Positions 49,658 through 57,869 of a stretch of DNA of 64,000 nucleotides are shown piece by piece. Numbering within the stretch: position 1 is the stretch's first letter; the number at the start of each line of letters is the position of its first letter. The translations under genes were made by a program, and so were the position numbers. Under the pieces are notes generated by a model that had not been told where the DNA came from, ran no database searches, and saw nothing but the letters and a program-made list of their open reading frames with translations. Origin of the DNA: Curtobacterium sp. MR_MD2014 (GTDB lineage Bacteria > Actinomycetota > Actinomycetes > Actinomycetales > Microbacteriaceae); NCBI RefSeq assembly GCF_000772085.1, contig NZ_CP009755.1, positions 1,984,001 to 2,048,000 on the forward strand. Direction: 5' to 3'.

Positions 49658-50418
49658 CTAGACCGCCGTGCCGGTCGTGAGCGACCGGTGCGTCCCGTCG
49701 TGCCCGAGCCGCCTGGCACAGACTGCGGGTCGCCCCTCGACCATCGCCGTCGCCGCGCATGCCGGAGTTGCGCGCGGCTTGTCGCGTGGTTCGTTATCGG
49801 CCGGGTAATAGCCGTGCTCGTCGTAGAACCGGAGCACGCTCTCCCGGTCCCACACCTGCCGCGCGAGGCGCAGCATCTTCATCAGCTTGCGGACCTTCTT
49901 CTCGGACACCGGGTACGTGGCGGCGGGCTCCCGGTGGTCGCAGTGCTCGCAGTGCTCGCAGCGGAGCTCGAAGCCCTCGACGTCGTCCGACGCCCAATCG
50001 GCGCCGAATCTGTACTGGTCACAGACGGGCACGGGTGCGGGAGGACCCTGGCGCTCGCCGCGGGGTGCGCACGGGTACTTCCCGAACGCGGTCGGAAGAT
50101 GTCGCCGATGTCAGTGACGAACACCTCGCCACTGGTGTGGAGCACGATCGCGTCCCACCGGATCAGCATCCACGTGACGAGGATCTTCACCAGCTCGACA
50201 GCGCCGGCCGGTGTCGCCTCGGCGCGGAACCCCTGCTCCTCGTCGCCGCGACGCCACACGACGACGACGGGCGCCGGCGGATTCACCTGCAGCGTCTCGG
50301 ACCAGTACGTGACCCACTGCACGAGCCGTGCGTAAGCGTCCTCGGAATCATCGATAGCGTCGGCGCTGAACGGGAGCGGGGCCTCCTTCAACGCCGCACG
50401 TGGTGTGCCGTCGCCCAT
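49658..50418 (-). pseudogene. Frameshifted phage-like gene
   Basis: From the ATG at 50418 the first frame encodes RLVQWVTYWSETLQVNPPAP, VVVVWRRGDEEQGFRAEATP and WMLIRWDAIVLHTSGEVFVT to about 50090. The sense then moves to another frame: FGKYPCAPRGERQGPPAPVP, GFELRCEHCEHCDHREP, and CARRLGHDGTHRS to the TAG at 49658. Joined across about one lost base, they make a roughly 250-aa protein resembling actinophage hypotheticals with a Cys/His cluster. The second half alone could be read from a GTG at 50032. Confidence 0.5.
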
Positions 50419-50577
50419 GACGCCGAGGGACGGGATCGCGAGGGACTGCGCTTAGGCGATCAGGGCGGCTGCGTTGTTCAGTCCTCAGCGGGCTTGGACA
50501 GCCGTGAGGGCGCATAGGTATCGTTCCCCGGCGGCCGGCCCGACCCCACGCGGCCTGACCCAGCCCGGCCGCGCGCC

Positions 50578-51438
50578 CTACCCCCGCGCGTCGCCGTCGA
50601 CGACCAGGTCCCGGACCACGCCGCTCAGCTGCTCGATCAGCGCCGTCATCGTGAACGGACCACCCCGGGACGCACGACGGGCGGCGATCCCGTGCACGAC
50701 CGCGGCGGTCGCGGCCAGGTGCGCGAGGTCCGACGGGGACAGCGACGCACCGAACGCCTCCGCAGCGCCCTGCCGTGCGGCGACGAGCGCCCCGAGCACC
50801 CCGCCGAGCACGTCCCCCGCGCCGGCCGCCGCGAGCCACGGCGTGGCCGACGACGCCACGAGCCGGACCGACCCGTCCGGTGTCGCCACGTGCGTGTCCG
50901 AGCCCTTGAGGAGGACGACGCTGCCGGTCCGTTCCGCCGCGCGCACCGCAGCCGTCGCCGGATCACGCTCGACGGCCTCGCGTGAGGTCTCGAGCACCGG
51001 GGCGAGCTCCCCCGCGTGCGGCGTCAGCACCGCCAGCGGTCCGAGGTCGACCAGCGGGATCGCCCCGGCGTCGACGACCACCGGCACGGCGTCGTCCGAG
51101 GCGTGCCGGAACGCGTCAGCGGTGGACGGGTCGAGCTCGTCGAGCGAGTCCGCGGAGATCCCGGAGCCGACGAGCCACGCCTGCACGCGACCGACACCCG
51201 AGACGACCTCCGGACGGCGGGCGAGCACGTGGTCGGTGGCACGGTCCGGTCCGACGTAGCGGACCATCCCGACGCCGGTGTGCACCGCTGCGTCGACGCC
51301 CATCACCGCCGCCCCCGGGTACCGGTCGGAGCCGGTCGCGACGCCGAGCACACCCCGGCGGTACTTGGTCGACTCGCCGTGCGGAGCGGTGGTCCAGGCA
51401 GCGGCGTCGGTCGGGGCGAAGGGGGCGAAGTCGTTCAC
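50578..51438 (-). CDS. nnrD: ADP-dependent (S)-NAD(P)H-hydrate dehydratase
   Basis: 286 aa from the GTG at 51438. STKYRRGVLGVATGSDRYPGAAVMG and the catalytic GAGDVLGGVLGALVA are the carbohydrate-kinase-like YjeF C-terminal signature; VLTPHAGELAPVL and VLLKGSDTHVATPDG also fit. It dehydrates damaged NAD(P)HX with ADP. The epimerase half (NnrE) is not fused or adjacent. TAACGT seven bases upstream suggests leaderless expression. Confidence 0.93.
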   Translation of the reverse strand: MNDFAPFAPTDAAAWTTAPHGESTKYRRGVLGVATGSDRYPGAAVMGVDAAVHTGVGMVRYVGPDRATDHVLARRPEVVSGVGRVQAWLVGSGISADSLDELDPSTADAFRHASDDAVPVVVDAGAIPLVDLGPLAVLTPHAGELAPVLETSREAVERDPATAAVRAAERTGSVVLLKGSDTHVATPDGSVRLVASSATPWLAAAGAGDVLGGVLGALVAARQGAAEAFGASLSPSDLAHLAATAAVVHGIAARRASRGGPFTMTALIEQLSGVVRDLVVDGDARG

Positions 51439-51445
51439 GACCGCC

Positions 51446-51451
51446 ACGTTA
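51446..51451 (-). promoter_or_regulatory. -10 element, leaderless start of nnrD
   Basis: TAACGT on the minus strand lies seven bases before the GTG at 51438 and overlaps by two bases the plus-strand -10 of the divergent gene. Confidence 0.5.
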
Positions 51452-51455
51452 CGGT
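51450..51455 (+). promoter_or_regulatory. -10 element, leaderless start of 51463 gene
   Basis: TACGGT lies seven bases before the ATG at 51463. It overlaps the opposing nnrD -10, so the two start codons are only 24 bases apart. Confidence 0.5.
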
Positions 51456-51462
51456 GGAGCGC

Positions 51463-52101
51463 ATGAGCCTGTTCCTGCCCGGTCGCGTGGTGGTCTTCGA
51501 CTACGGCGAGGTGATCAGCCGGACACCGCACGGCGCGTGGGACGCCCTCGTCGCGATGACCGGCGTACCCGCGGACGAGCTGCTGCCGGTGTACCAGGAG
51601 CTGCGACACGACCTCGACCGGGGCGACCTCACGGTGCTCGAGTACTGGCGCGCGATCGCGGCGCGGACCGGCCGGCGGTGGAGCCTCACCGAGATCCACC
51701 GCTTCTGGGCGGTCGACTTCACGGGCTGGTTCGAGGTGGACCCCGAGGCGCTGGCGATCGTCGAGGAGCTGCACGCCGCCGGGACCCGGCTCGCCCTGCT
51801 GTCCAACGCCGGGCGCGACTTCGGCGACCCGTACCGCTGGTCGCCGATGGGCTCGGTGTTCGAGACGGTCGTGGTCAGTGCCGAGGAGCACGTCCTCAAG
51901 CCGGACGCATCCGTCTACCGCACGACGTGCGAGCGCCTGGGAATCACGCCCGAGCAGATGGTGTTCGTCGACAACAGGGCCGAGAACGCCGCCGGTGCAG
52001 ACGCGATCGGGGCGGTCGGCCACCACTTCACGTCGCCGGCCGGACTGCGGACCTTCCTGCAGGACCTGGCGGCACGGACCGACGAAGGAGCACCCGCGTG
52101 A
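51463..52101 (+). CDS. HAD-superfamily hydrolase (HAD-IA)
   Basis: 212 aa. Motif I is VVFDYGEVISRT (Asp nucleophile; the second Asp of DxD is Gly, as in the epoxide-hydrolase/YihX-like group), motif II LALLSNAGRDF, Lys in HVLKPDASVYRTTCERL, and motif III MVFVDNRAENAAGADAIG. The missing second Asp suggests a phosphatase with altered chemistry or a dehalogenase-like role. Its stop overlaps the next GTG. Confidence 0.85.
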   Translation: MSLFLPGRVVVFDYGEVISRTPHGAWDALVAMTGVPADELLPVYQELRHDLDRGDLTVLEYWRAIAARTGRRWSLTEIHRFWAVDFTGWFEVDPEALAIVEELHAAGTRLALLSNAGRDFGDPYRWSPMGSVFETVVVSAEEHVLKPDASVYRTTCERLGITPEQMVFVDNRAENAAGADAIGAVGHHFTSPAGLRTFLQDLAARTDEGAPA

Positions 52102-53180
52102 CGCACGCCCTGTTCGAACCGATCACCATCCGCGACCTGACCGTCCGCAACCGACTCTGGGTCTCCCCGATGTGCCAGTACTCGGTCGAGCAGCAGGACG
52201 GCGTCCCGACCCCGTGGCACCTCGTGCACCTCGGCGGGTTCGCCAAGGGCGGCGCGGGCGCCGTCGTCGTCGAGGCCGCCGGCGTCGTGCCCGAGGGTCG
52301 GATCAGCCCGCAGGACGTCGGCCTGTGGAACGACGAGCAGCGCGACGCCTTCCGGCCGATCGTCGACTTCCTGCACGCGCAGGGCGCCGCCGCCGGCATC
52401 CAGCTCGCACACGCCGGGCGCAAGGCATCGACCCACCGCCCCTGGTCCGAGGCCTCGGGCAGCGTGCCGGAGGCCGAGGGCGGCTGGGCGACGGTCGCTC
52501 CGTCGGCCGTGGCCTTCGACGGCTACGCCGTGCCGCGCGAGCTCGAGACCGAGGACATTCGCGTCGTGGCGCTCGCGTTCGCCGCGGCCGCCCGCCGCGC
52601 GGTCGAGGCCGGCTTCGACCTGGTCGAGCTGCACGCGGCGCACGGGTACCTCCTCCACCAGTTCCTCTCGCCGCTGAGCAACCACCGCACCGACGCCTAC
52701 GGCGGCTCGCTCGAGAACCGCGCCCGCGCCCTGCTCGAGACGATCGACGCCGTCCGCGCCGAGGTCGGCGAGGGCTTCCCCGTGGTCGTCCGCTTCTCGG
52801 CCACCGACTGGGTCGACGGCGGACTCACGGTGGAGGACACCGTGCAGGTCGCCAGCTGGGCTGCCGAGCACGGCGCCGACCTGGCCGACGTCTCCACCGG
52901 CGGCAACGTCGCGAAGGCCCCGATCCCGGTCGGGCCCGGCTACCAGGTGCCCTTCGCGGAGACGGTCAAGCGCGAGGCCGGCATCGGCACCATCGCCGTC
53001 GGCATGATCTCCACCGCCTTCCAGGCCGAGCAGGTCGTCGCCACCGGCCAGGCCGACGTCGTCATGGTCGGCCGCGAGTTCCTCCGCGACCCGTCCTTCG
53101 CCCTGCGCGCCGCCGCCGAGCTCGGCGTGGCGATCGACTACGAGCCGCAGCAGTACCACCGCGCGCGCGTCACGGCGTAG
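52098..53180 (+). CDS. NADH:flavin oxidoreductase / old yellow enzyme (YqjM type)
   Basis: 360 aa TIM barrel. The N-terminal RNRLWVSPMCQYS carries the Cys used by YqjM-type ene-reductases, with QLAHAGRKAST, HAAHGYLLHQFLSPLSNHRTDAYGGS and VGREFLRDP as FMN and substrate motifs. It reduces activated C=C bonds with NAD(P)H. The GTG start overlaps the HAD stop by four bases. Confidence 0.93.
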   Translation: MTHALFEPITIRDLTVRNRLWVSPMCQYSVEQQDGVPTPWHLVHLGGFAKGGAGAVVVEAAGVVPEGRISPQDVGLWNDEQRDAFRPIVDFLHAQGAAAGIQLAHAGRKASTHRPWSEASGSVPEAEGGWATVAPSAVAFDGYAVPRELETEDIRVVALAFAAAARRAVEAGFDLVELHAAHGYLLHQFLSPLSNHRTDAYGGSLENRARALLETIDAVRAEVGEGFPVVVRFSATDWVDGGLTVEDTVQVASWAAEHGADLADVSTGGNVAKAPIPVGPGYQVPFAETVKREAGIGTIAVGMISTAFQAEQVVATGQADVVMVGREFLRDPSFALRAAAELGVAIDYEPQQYHRARVTA

Positions 53181-53250
53181 GCCGGCGCACCCAGCGCACC
53201 GCGCGCCTCACGACCGGTCACCGACACCGGCCGGGGGCGCGCGGCGTGCG

Positions 53251-53268
53251 GGCCGGGAGGCACGGCGC
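53251..53268. repeat. GGGAGGC-family half element
   Basis: GGCCGGGAGGCACGGCGC is identical to bases 35553-35570 but has no pairing arm here. It lies in the 237-bp gap between the OYE and CNNM genes. Confidence 0.6.
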
Positions 53269-53313
53269 GCTCCCTGTACGTCCTCTCGGCTCCGACGCTG
53301 CGCACCCGCTACC

Positions 53314-53421
53314 ATGACTCTCACTGTGGACGATCCTCCGAATTCCGTTTCGCCTTCCCACTCATCCGGCGCTCACTCGGTGAGCAGCCCCGCTTCCCGT
53401 GCGTCGGGAGGTGGAGAATGA
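53314..53421 (+). CDS. Leader ORF overlapping the first CNNM gene
   Basis: 35 codons (MTLTVDDPPNSVSPSHSSGA and so on) end in a TGA that overlaps the ATG of the CNNM gene (AATGA). A TACCAT hexamer overlaps the ATG, so the translated form may instead begin at the in-frame GTG (53326), giving MDDPPNSVSP. GCTCAC-TCG-GTGAGC (53371-53385) forms a hairpin inside it. Acidic and proline residues at the extreme N-terminus resemble Mg-sensing leader peptides. That role is inference. Confidence 0.4.
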   Translation: MTLTVDDPPNSVSPSHSSGAHSVSSPASRASGGGE

Positions 53422-54806
53422 GTCCCCTCGACATCGTCATGCTGGTCGGCGGCATCCTGCTGACCCTCGGTACCGGTGTCTTCGTCGCCTCGGAGTTCGC
53501 ACTCGTGAACCTCGACCGCGCCGAGGTCGAGGCCCGGCGCGACCGCGGCGAGTCCGGCCTGGCGCCCGTCATCGCAGCGCTGAAGGTCACGTCGACGCAC
53601 CTGTCGAGCGCGCAGCTCGGCATCACGCTGACGACCCTGCTGACCGGCTACCTGCTCGAACCGTCGATCGCGACGCTGCTCGAGGCGCCGTTCCTCGCGA
53701 TGCAGCTGCCCGAGGCACTCGTCGAGACCGTCGGCTCGATCGTGGCGCTCGTCATCGCGACGCTGCTGTCGATGATCCTCGGCGAGCTCGTGCCGAAGAA
53801 CTTCGCGCTCGCGCTGCCGCTCCAGACCGCGCGGCTCGTCGTGCCGCTGCAGGTCGCCTTCACCACCGTGTTCAAGCCCGCGGTCGCCCTGCTCAACGGC
53901 ACCGCGAACGCCGTCCTCCGGTCGATGGGCATCGAGCCCCAGGAGGAACTGTCCGGAGCCCGCAGCGCCGAGGAGCTCAGCTCGCTCCTCCGCCGCTCGG
54001 CGTCGGAGGGCTCGCTCGAGCAGGACACCGCGACGCTGCTCCAGCGCACCATCGCGTTCTCCGAGCTCGACGCGAGCGACGTGATGACCCCGCGCCCGCG
54101 ACTGTCGACCATCCGGGTCTCGGAGTCGGCGGACGACGTCATCGCGCTCGCGCGCCGCACCGGCTTCAGCCGCTTCCCCGTGATCGAGGAGGACGCGGAC
54201 GACGTCGTCGGCATCGTGCACGTGAAGCAGGCCGTCGCGGTCCCGCGCGAGAAGCGCCCCGAGGTGCCGGTCGGCGCCCTGATGACCGAGGCCGAGCGCG
54301 TCCCCGAGACCATGCCCGGCGACACCCTGCTCGCCGAGGTCCGGAGCCGCGGCTACCAGATGGTGATCGTCGTCGACGAGTACGGCGGCACCGCCGGTGT
54401 CGTCACGCTCGAGGACCTCGTCGAGGAGATCGTCGGCGAGGTGTCCGACGAGCACGACCGCGCACGCATCGACGTCGTGCGCTCCCGGAACTGGTTGACC
54501 TTCCCCGGACTCCTGCGTCCCGACGAGCTCGAGGACCGCGCCGGCGTGACGGTCCCCGAGGACGGTCCGTACGAGACCGTGGGCGGGTTCATCATGTCCT
54601 CCCTCGGACGCCTGCCCGCCGTCGGTGACGAGGTCGCGCTCGACGACGGCGTCTTCCGCGTCGAGCGGTTGGACGGTCGCCGTGTCGACCGCGTCCGCTG
54701 GACCCCGACGCACCCCGATCCCGTCCCGACCACCGGCAGCACCGCGACCGCGCAGCGCCCGGCCACCGGGATCATCATCCCCGCCACGAAGGAGGGCTCC
54801 CGATGA
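53418..54806 (+). CDS. CNNM/CorC-family transporter (first of pair)
   Basis: 462 aa, strong GGAGGTGGAG ribosome site. An N-terminal DUF21/CNNM membrane domain of three to four helices (ASEFALVNLDRAEVEARRDRG; LGITLTTLLTGYLLEP; LGELVPKNFALALP) is followed by a CBS pair (about 215-340; VMTPRPRLSTI, MVIVVDEYGGTAGVVTLEDL) and a C-terminal CorC_HlyC domain. CNNM proteins export Mg2+ with Na+ or regulate Mg2+ transport. It overlaps the next gene by four bases. A similar CNNM pair next to guaB1 is known in Mycobacterium. Confidence 0.92.
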   Translation: MSPLDIVMLVGGILLTLGTGVFVASEFALVNLDRAEVEARRDRGESGLAPVIAALKVTSTHLSSAQLGITLTTLLTGYLLEPSIATLLEAPFLAMQLPEALVETVGSIVALVIATLLSMILGELVPKNFALALPLQTARLVVPLQVAFTTVFKPAVALLNGTANAVLRSMGIEPQEELSGARSAEELSSLLRRSASEGSLEQDTATLLQRTIAFSELDASDVMTPRPRLSTIRVSESADDVIALARRTGFSRFPVIEEDADDVVGIVHVKQAVAVPREKRPEVPVGALMTEAERVPETMPGDTLLAEVRSRGYQMVIVVDEYGGTAGVVTLEDLVEEIVGEVSDEHDRARIDVVRSRNWLTFPGLLRPDELEDRAGVTVPEDGPYETVGGFIMSSLGRLPAVGDEVALDDGVFRVERLDGRRVDRVRWTPTHPDPVPTTGSTATAQRPATGIIIPATKEGSR

Positions 54807-55900
54807 GCGCCGCGTCCGTCCACGACGGCATGGTCGTCCTCGCCGCCGGTGAGTCCGCGTCGAGCGGCTCCGACTGGTGGGGTATCTTCTGGCTCGTCGT
54901 CCTGCTGCTCGGCAACGCGTACTTCGTCGCCGCCGAGTTCGCCGTGATCTCCGCCCGCCGCTCGCAGATCGAGCCGCGCGCCGAGGCCGGGTCGAAGGCC
55001 GCCCAGACGACGCTCGCCGCGATGGAGCACGCCACGCGCATGCTCGCCACCACGCAGCTCGGCATCACGGTCTGCTCGCTCCTCATCCTCAACGTGTCCG
55101 AGCCGGCCATCCACCACCTGCTCGAGGTCCCGCTCGGACTGACCGGCTGGAGCGTCGAGGTGATCGGCACCGTGGCGTTCGTCTTCACGCTGCTGCTCGT
55201 GTCCTTCCTGCACGTCGTGTTCGGCGAGATGGTGCCGAAGAACATCTCGTTCTCGATGCCCGACCGGGCCGCACTGCTGCTCGTCCCGACGCTCTGGTAC
55301 ATCGGCCACGCCCTGCACTGGGTGATCGTCGGCCTGAACGAGACCGCGAACGCCGTGCTCCGTCTGTTCAAGGTCGAGCCGAAGGACGAGGCCGTCAGCG
55401 CGTTCACCGTGGAGGAGGTCCAGACGATCGTCGAGCAGTCCCGCCGCGAAGGCACCCTGACGGACGACGGCAAGCTCGCGATGGCGTTCGAGTTCACGGA
55501 GAAGAAGGTCAAGGACGTCGCGGTGCCGATGTCCGACCTGGTCACCCTCCCCGAGGACGCCACCCCCGAGGACGTCGAGCGCGCGGTCGCCCAGCGCGGC
55601 TTCTCGCGGTACGTGCTCGTCGGCGACGACGGCGACCCGACGGGCTACGTGCACGTCAAGGACGTCATCGACCTGCGTCCGGACGAGTTCGACGTGCCGG
55701 TGCCCCCGAAGCGGATCCGGCAGCTCATCTCCCTGTACACGGACATGGACCTCGAGGACGCCCTCGCGACCATGCGTGCGGCGGGCCGTCACGTGGCGCG
55801 GGCGTTCGACGCCGAGGGGCGCACGATCGGTGTGCTGTTCCTCGAGGACATCCTCGAGGAACTGGTGGGCACCGTCGAGGACGCGACCCGGCGGCGCTGA
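54803..55900 (+). CDS. CNNM/CorC-family transporter (second of pair)
   Basis: 365 aa. A DUF21 membrane domain (NAYFVAAEFAVISARRSQIEP; LGITVCSLLILNVSEPAI; FGEMVPKNISFSMPDRAA) is followed by two CBS motifs. No CorC_HlyC domain is present, unlike the first protein. The two probably form a heteromeric membrane complex. Confidence 0.92.
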   Translation: MSAASVHDGMVVLAAGESASSGSDWWGIFWLVVLLLGNAYFVAAEFAVISARRSQIEPRAEAGSKAAQTTLAAMEHATRMLATTQLGITVCSLLILNVSEPAIHHLLEVPLGLTGWSVEVIGTVAFVFTLLLVSFLHVVFGEMVPKNISFSMPDRAALLLVPTLWYIGHALHWVIVGLNETANAVLRLFKVEPKDEAVSAFTVEEVQTIVEQSRREGTLTDDGKLAMAFEFTEKKVKDVAVPMSDLVTLPEDATPEDVERAVAQRGFSRYVLVGDDGDPTGYVHVKDVIDLRPDEFDVPVPPKRIRQLISLYTDMDLEDALATMRAAGRHVARAFDAEGRTIGVLFLEDILEELVGTVEDATRRR

Positions 55901-55920
55901 CCGCGACCGGACGACGGACG

Positions 55921-55967
55921 GGCGCGCCCCGCTCAGCGGCGACGCGAAGCGTTGCGCGGGGCGCGCC
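55921..55967. terminator. Hairpin after CNNM pair
   Basis: GGCGCGCCCCGC (55921-55932) pairs with GCGGGGCGCGCC (55956-55967). It lies 21 bases after the CNNM stop and is likely its terminator. Confidence 0.6.
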
Positions 55968-55981
55968 GACCGAGCCTGCGA

Positions 55982-56014
55982 GGGAGGACGGTGCCAGCTG
56001 GCACCGCGCCTCCC
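55982..56014. terminator. GGGAGG...CCTCCC hairpin with 18-bp palindrome
   Basis: CGGTGCCAGCTGGCACCG (55989-56006) is a perfect palindrome inside a GGGAGG/CCTCCC frame, followed by GTCC. With the previous hairpin it separates the convergent CNNM and guaB1 genes. Member of the dispersed family. The rest of the gap to 56140 shows nothing. Confidence 0.6.
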
Positions 56015-56140
56015 GTCCGTCTGTCGGTCCTGGTCGAGACTCGGCCAGGCGGACACGTTCGGGGCGGTGGGACCGCGAAACTGTCCGTGGAACCGAGTCT
56101 CGCGCCGACGGCGGCCCGCCGACGGCCGCGCCCCGCGCCG

Positions 56141-57580
56141 CTACCAGCTCACGGGGAGCGGCTTGCCCTCCTCGTAGCCGGCGGCCGACTGGATGCCGAC
56201 GAGCGCCCGCTCGGCGAACTCGGTCAGCGAGGACGCCCCCGCGTAGGTCGCCGAGCTGCGGATGCCGGTGGTGATCATGTCGAGCAGGTCCTCGACGCTC
56301 GGTCGCTCCGGGTCGAGGTAGATCGTCGACGACGAGATGCCCTCGGCGAAGAGCGCCTTGCGGGCCCGCTCGTACGGGTCGAGGCGCTCGAAGCGCTCCC
56401 GCACGGCCTTCGCCGACGCCATGCCCCAGCTCTCCTTGTAGGCCTTGCCCGCGGCGTCGCGGCGGAGCACGCCCGGCGCCTCGAGCGTGCCGGCGAACCA
56501 CGAACCGATCATGACGGCGGAGGCTCCGGCGGCCAACGCGAGTGCCACGTCGCGCGGGTAGCGGACGCCGCCGTCGGCCCAGACGTGTGCGCCGAGCGAC
56601 CGGGCGGCCGCGGCGGTCTCGAGCACGGCGGAGAACTGCGGGCGACCGACGGCCGTCATCATGCGCGTGGTGCACATCGCGCCCGGTCCGACGCCGACCT
56701 TGATGATCGTCGCACCGGCGTCGACGAGGTGCGCGACGGCGTCGGCGGTGACGACGTTGCCGGCGACGATCGGCAGGCCGAGACCCAGCGCCGAGACCGT
56801 GCGGAGCGCGCGGAGCATGCCCTCCTGGTGGCCGTGCGCGGTGTCGAGCACGAGCACGTCGACCCCGGCGGCGGCCAGGGCCTTCGCCTTCGCGGCGACG
56901 TCGCCGTTGATGCCGACCGCGGCGGCGACCCGCAGGCGACCGTCCCCGTCGACGGCGGGCGTGTAGATGTCGGAGCGGATCGCGCTGGTCTGGCTCGTGG
57001 TGCCGACGACCCTGCCGTGCCGGACCACGGGCGCGAAGTCGACCTCGGCGGCGGAGAGCACGTCGTACACGTGCCGCGGGGTACCGGCGTCGTCGGCGTC
57101 GATTGCCGTCGAGGGTCCGTGCAGCAGGTCACCGATCGTCGCGTCCGCACCCGCGGTGCCGAGCCGGGCGGCGGGCACGCAGCCGAGGTACTCCCCCGCG
57201 TCGTCGCGGACCACGACGCCCCGGCCCGCCACCGGCAGCAGCTGCTCGAGCGCCTCGGCGACGGTGGTGTCGGCGCGCATGTCGTAGGCGGTGTCGAAGT
57301 CGACCGGCTGCTCCTTGACCCAGCGGATCGCGGCGTCGAGGTCCTGCAGGTGCATGTCCTGCGGCAGCACACCGAGCCCACCGCGGCGGGCGAGGGTCGC
57401 GGCGAGCCGCGGGCCGGTCACCGAGTTCATGTTCGCGCTGACGATCGGGATCGTGGCGCCCGTGCCGTCGTTCGTGGCGAGGTCCACGTCGAAGCGGCTC
57501 GTCACCCCGGACCGACTCGGCACGAGGAAGACGTCGGAGTAGGTCAGGTCGTGCGTCGGCCGCGTCTCGTAGAACCTCAT
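56141..57580 (-). CDS. guaB1: GuaB1-type IMP dehydrogenase/GMP reductase paralogue
   Basis: 479 aa IMPDH-fold barrel: TYSDVFLVPSRS at the N-terminus, two CBS motifs (about 95-205), DTAHGHQEGML, and the catalytic-Cys loop GVGPGAMCTTRMM near residue 300. The length and CBS insert match actinobacterial GuaB1, shown in mycobacteria to be a GMP reductase rather than IMPDH. It converges with the CNNM pair as in mycobacteria. TACAGT seven bases upstream supports the ATG. Confidence 0.9.
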   Translation of the reverse strand: MRFYETRPTHDLTYSDVFLVPSRSGVTSRFDVDLATNDGTGATIPIVSANMNSVTGPRLAATLARRGGLGVLPQDMHLQDLDAAIRWVKEQPVDFDTAYDMRADTTVAEALEQLLPVAGRGVVVRDDAGEYLGCVPAARLGTAGADATIGDLLHGPSTAIDADDAGTPRHVYDVLSAAEVDFAPVVRHGRVVGTTSQTSAIRSDIYTPAVDGDGRLRVAAAVGINGDVAAKAKALAAAGVDVLVLDTAHGHQEGMLRALRTVSALGLGLPIVAGNVVTADAVAHLVDAGATIIKVGVGPGAMCTTRMMTAVGRPQFSAVLETAAAARSLGAHVWADGGVRYPRDVALALAAGASAVMIGSWFAGTLEAPGVLRRDAAGKAYKESWGMASAKAVRERFERLDPYERARKALFAEGISSSTIYLDPERPSVEDLLDMITTGIRSSATYAGASSLTEFAERALVGIQSAAGYEEGKPLPVSW

Positions 57581-57587
57581 GGGTGCC

Positions 57588-57593
57588 ACTGTA
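57588..57593 (-). promoter_or_regulatory. -10 element, leaderless start of guaB1
   Basis: TACAGT on the minus strand lies seven bases before the ATG at 57580. Confidence 0.5.
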
Positions 57594-57734
57594 CGGCTCC
57601 GCAGCCGCGCGGACACGCGTGCGGGAGGTCTCCCCGGCGCACCGTCGACGCCGGAACGGGACCCCTGCTGCGCGACACCCGTCGTCGGGTCCACCGGTCC
57701 GGTGGGCGGCCCCCGTCCCGACACGCGCGAGCAC

Positions 57735-57752
57735 GGCCGGGAGGCGCGGCGC
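57735..57752. repeat. GGGAGGC-family half element
   Basis: GGCCGGGAGGCGCGGCGC differs by one base from the 53251 copy. It lies in the divergent gap between guaB1 and kgd with no pairing arm. Confidence 0.5.
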
Positions 57753-57789
57753 GCGTCCGACGGTCACCGAACGGTCGGCGCGGAACGGC

Positions 57790-57795
57790 TAGGCT
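57790..57795 (+). promoter_or_regulatory. Probable -10 of kgd
   Basis: TAGGCT lies eight bases before an in-frame GTG (57804). Transcription would start near 57803, giving either a leaderless longer N-terminus or a leader of about 65 bases before the GTG I prefer at 57870. Confidence 0.4.
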
Positions 57796-57869
57796 GGCGG
57801 CCAGTGCGGAGCAGGGTTGCCCCGCACGACACACACGAGCATCTATCGACGGAGAGTGGGCGATCGGCT

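Larger units (their letters stand above)
46898..50577. other. Accessory island between YceI and nnrD
   Basis: About 3.7 kb between two core genes. It has less regular codon use than the flanks, short genes, several broken genes, and no recognised metabolic function. Phage-like fragments and a possible excisionase-type HTH suggest remnants of a mobile element. No integrase, IS, tRNA or clear attachment repeats were seen. Positions 46898-47392 hold only weak open frames, including a 70-codon one starting at 46897 that I do not trust. Confidence 0.6.

Noticed and set aside
46898..50577. Defence island
   Set aside because: Only one nuclease-fold candidate is present, with no methyltransferase, helicase, toxin-antitoxin pair or reverse transcriptase.
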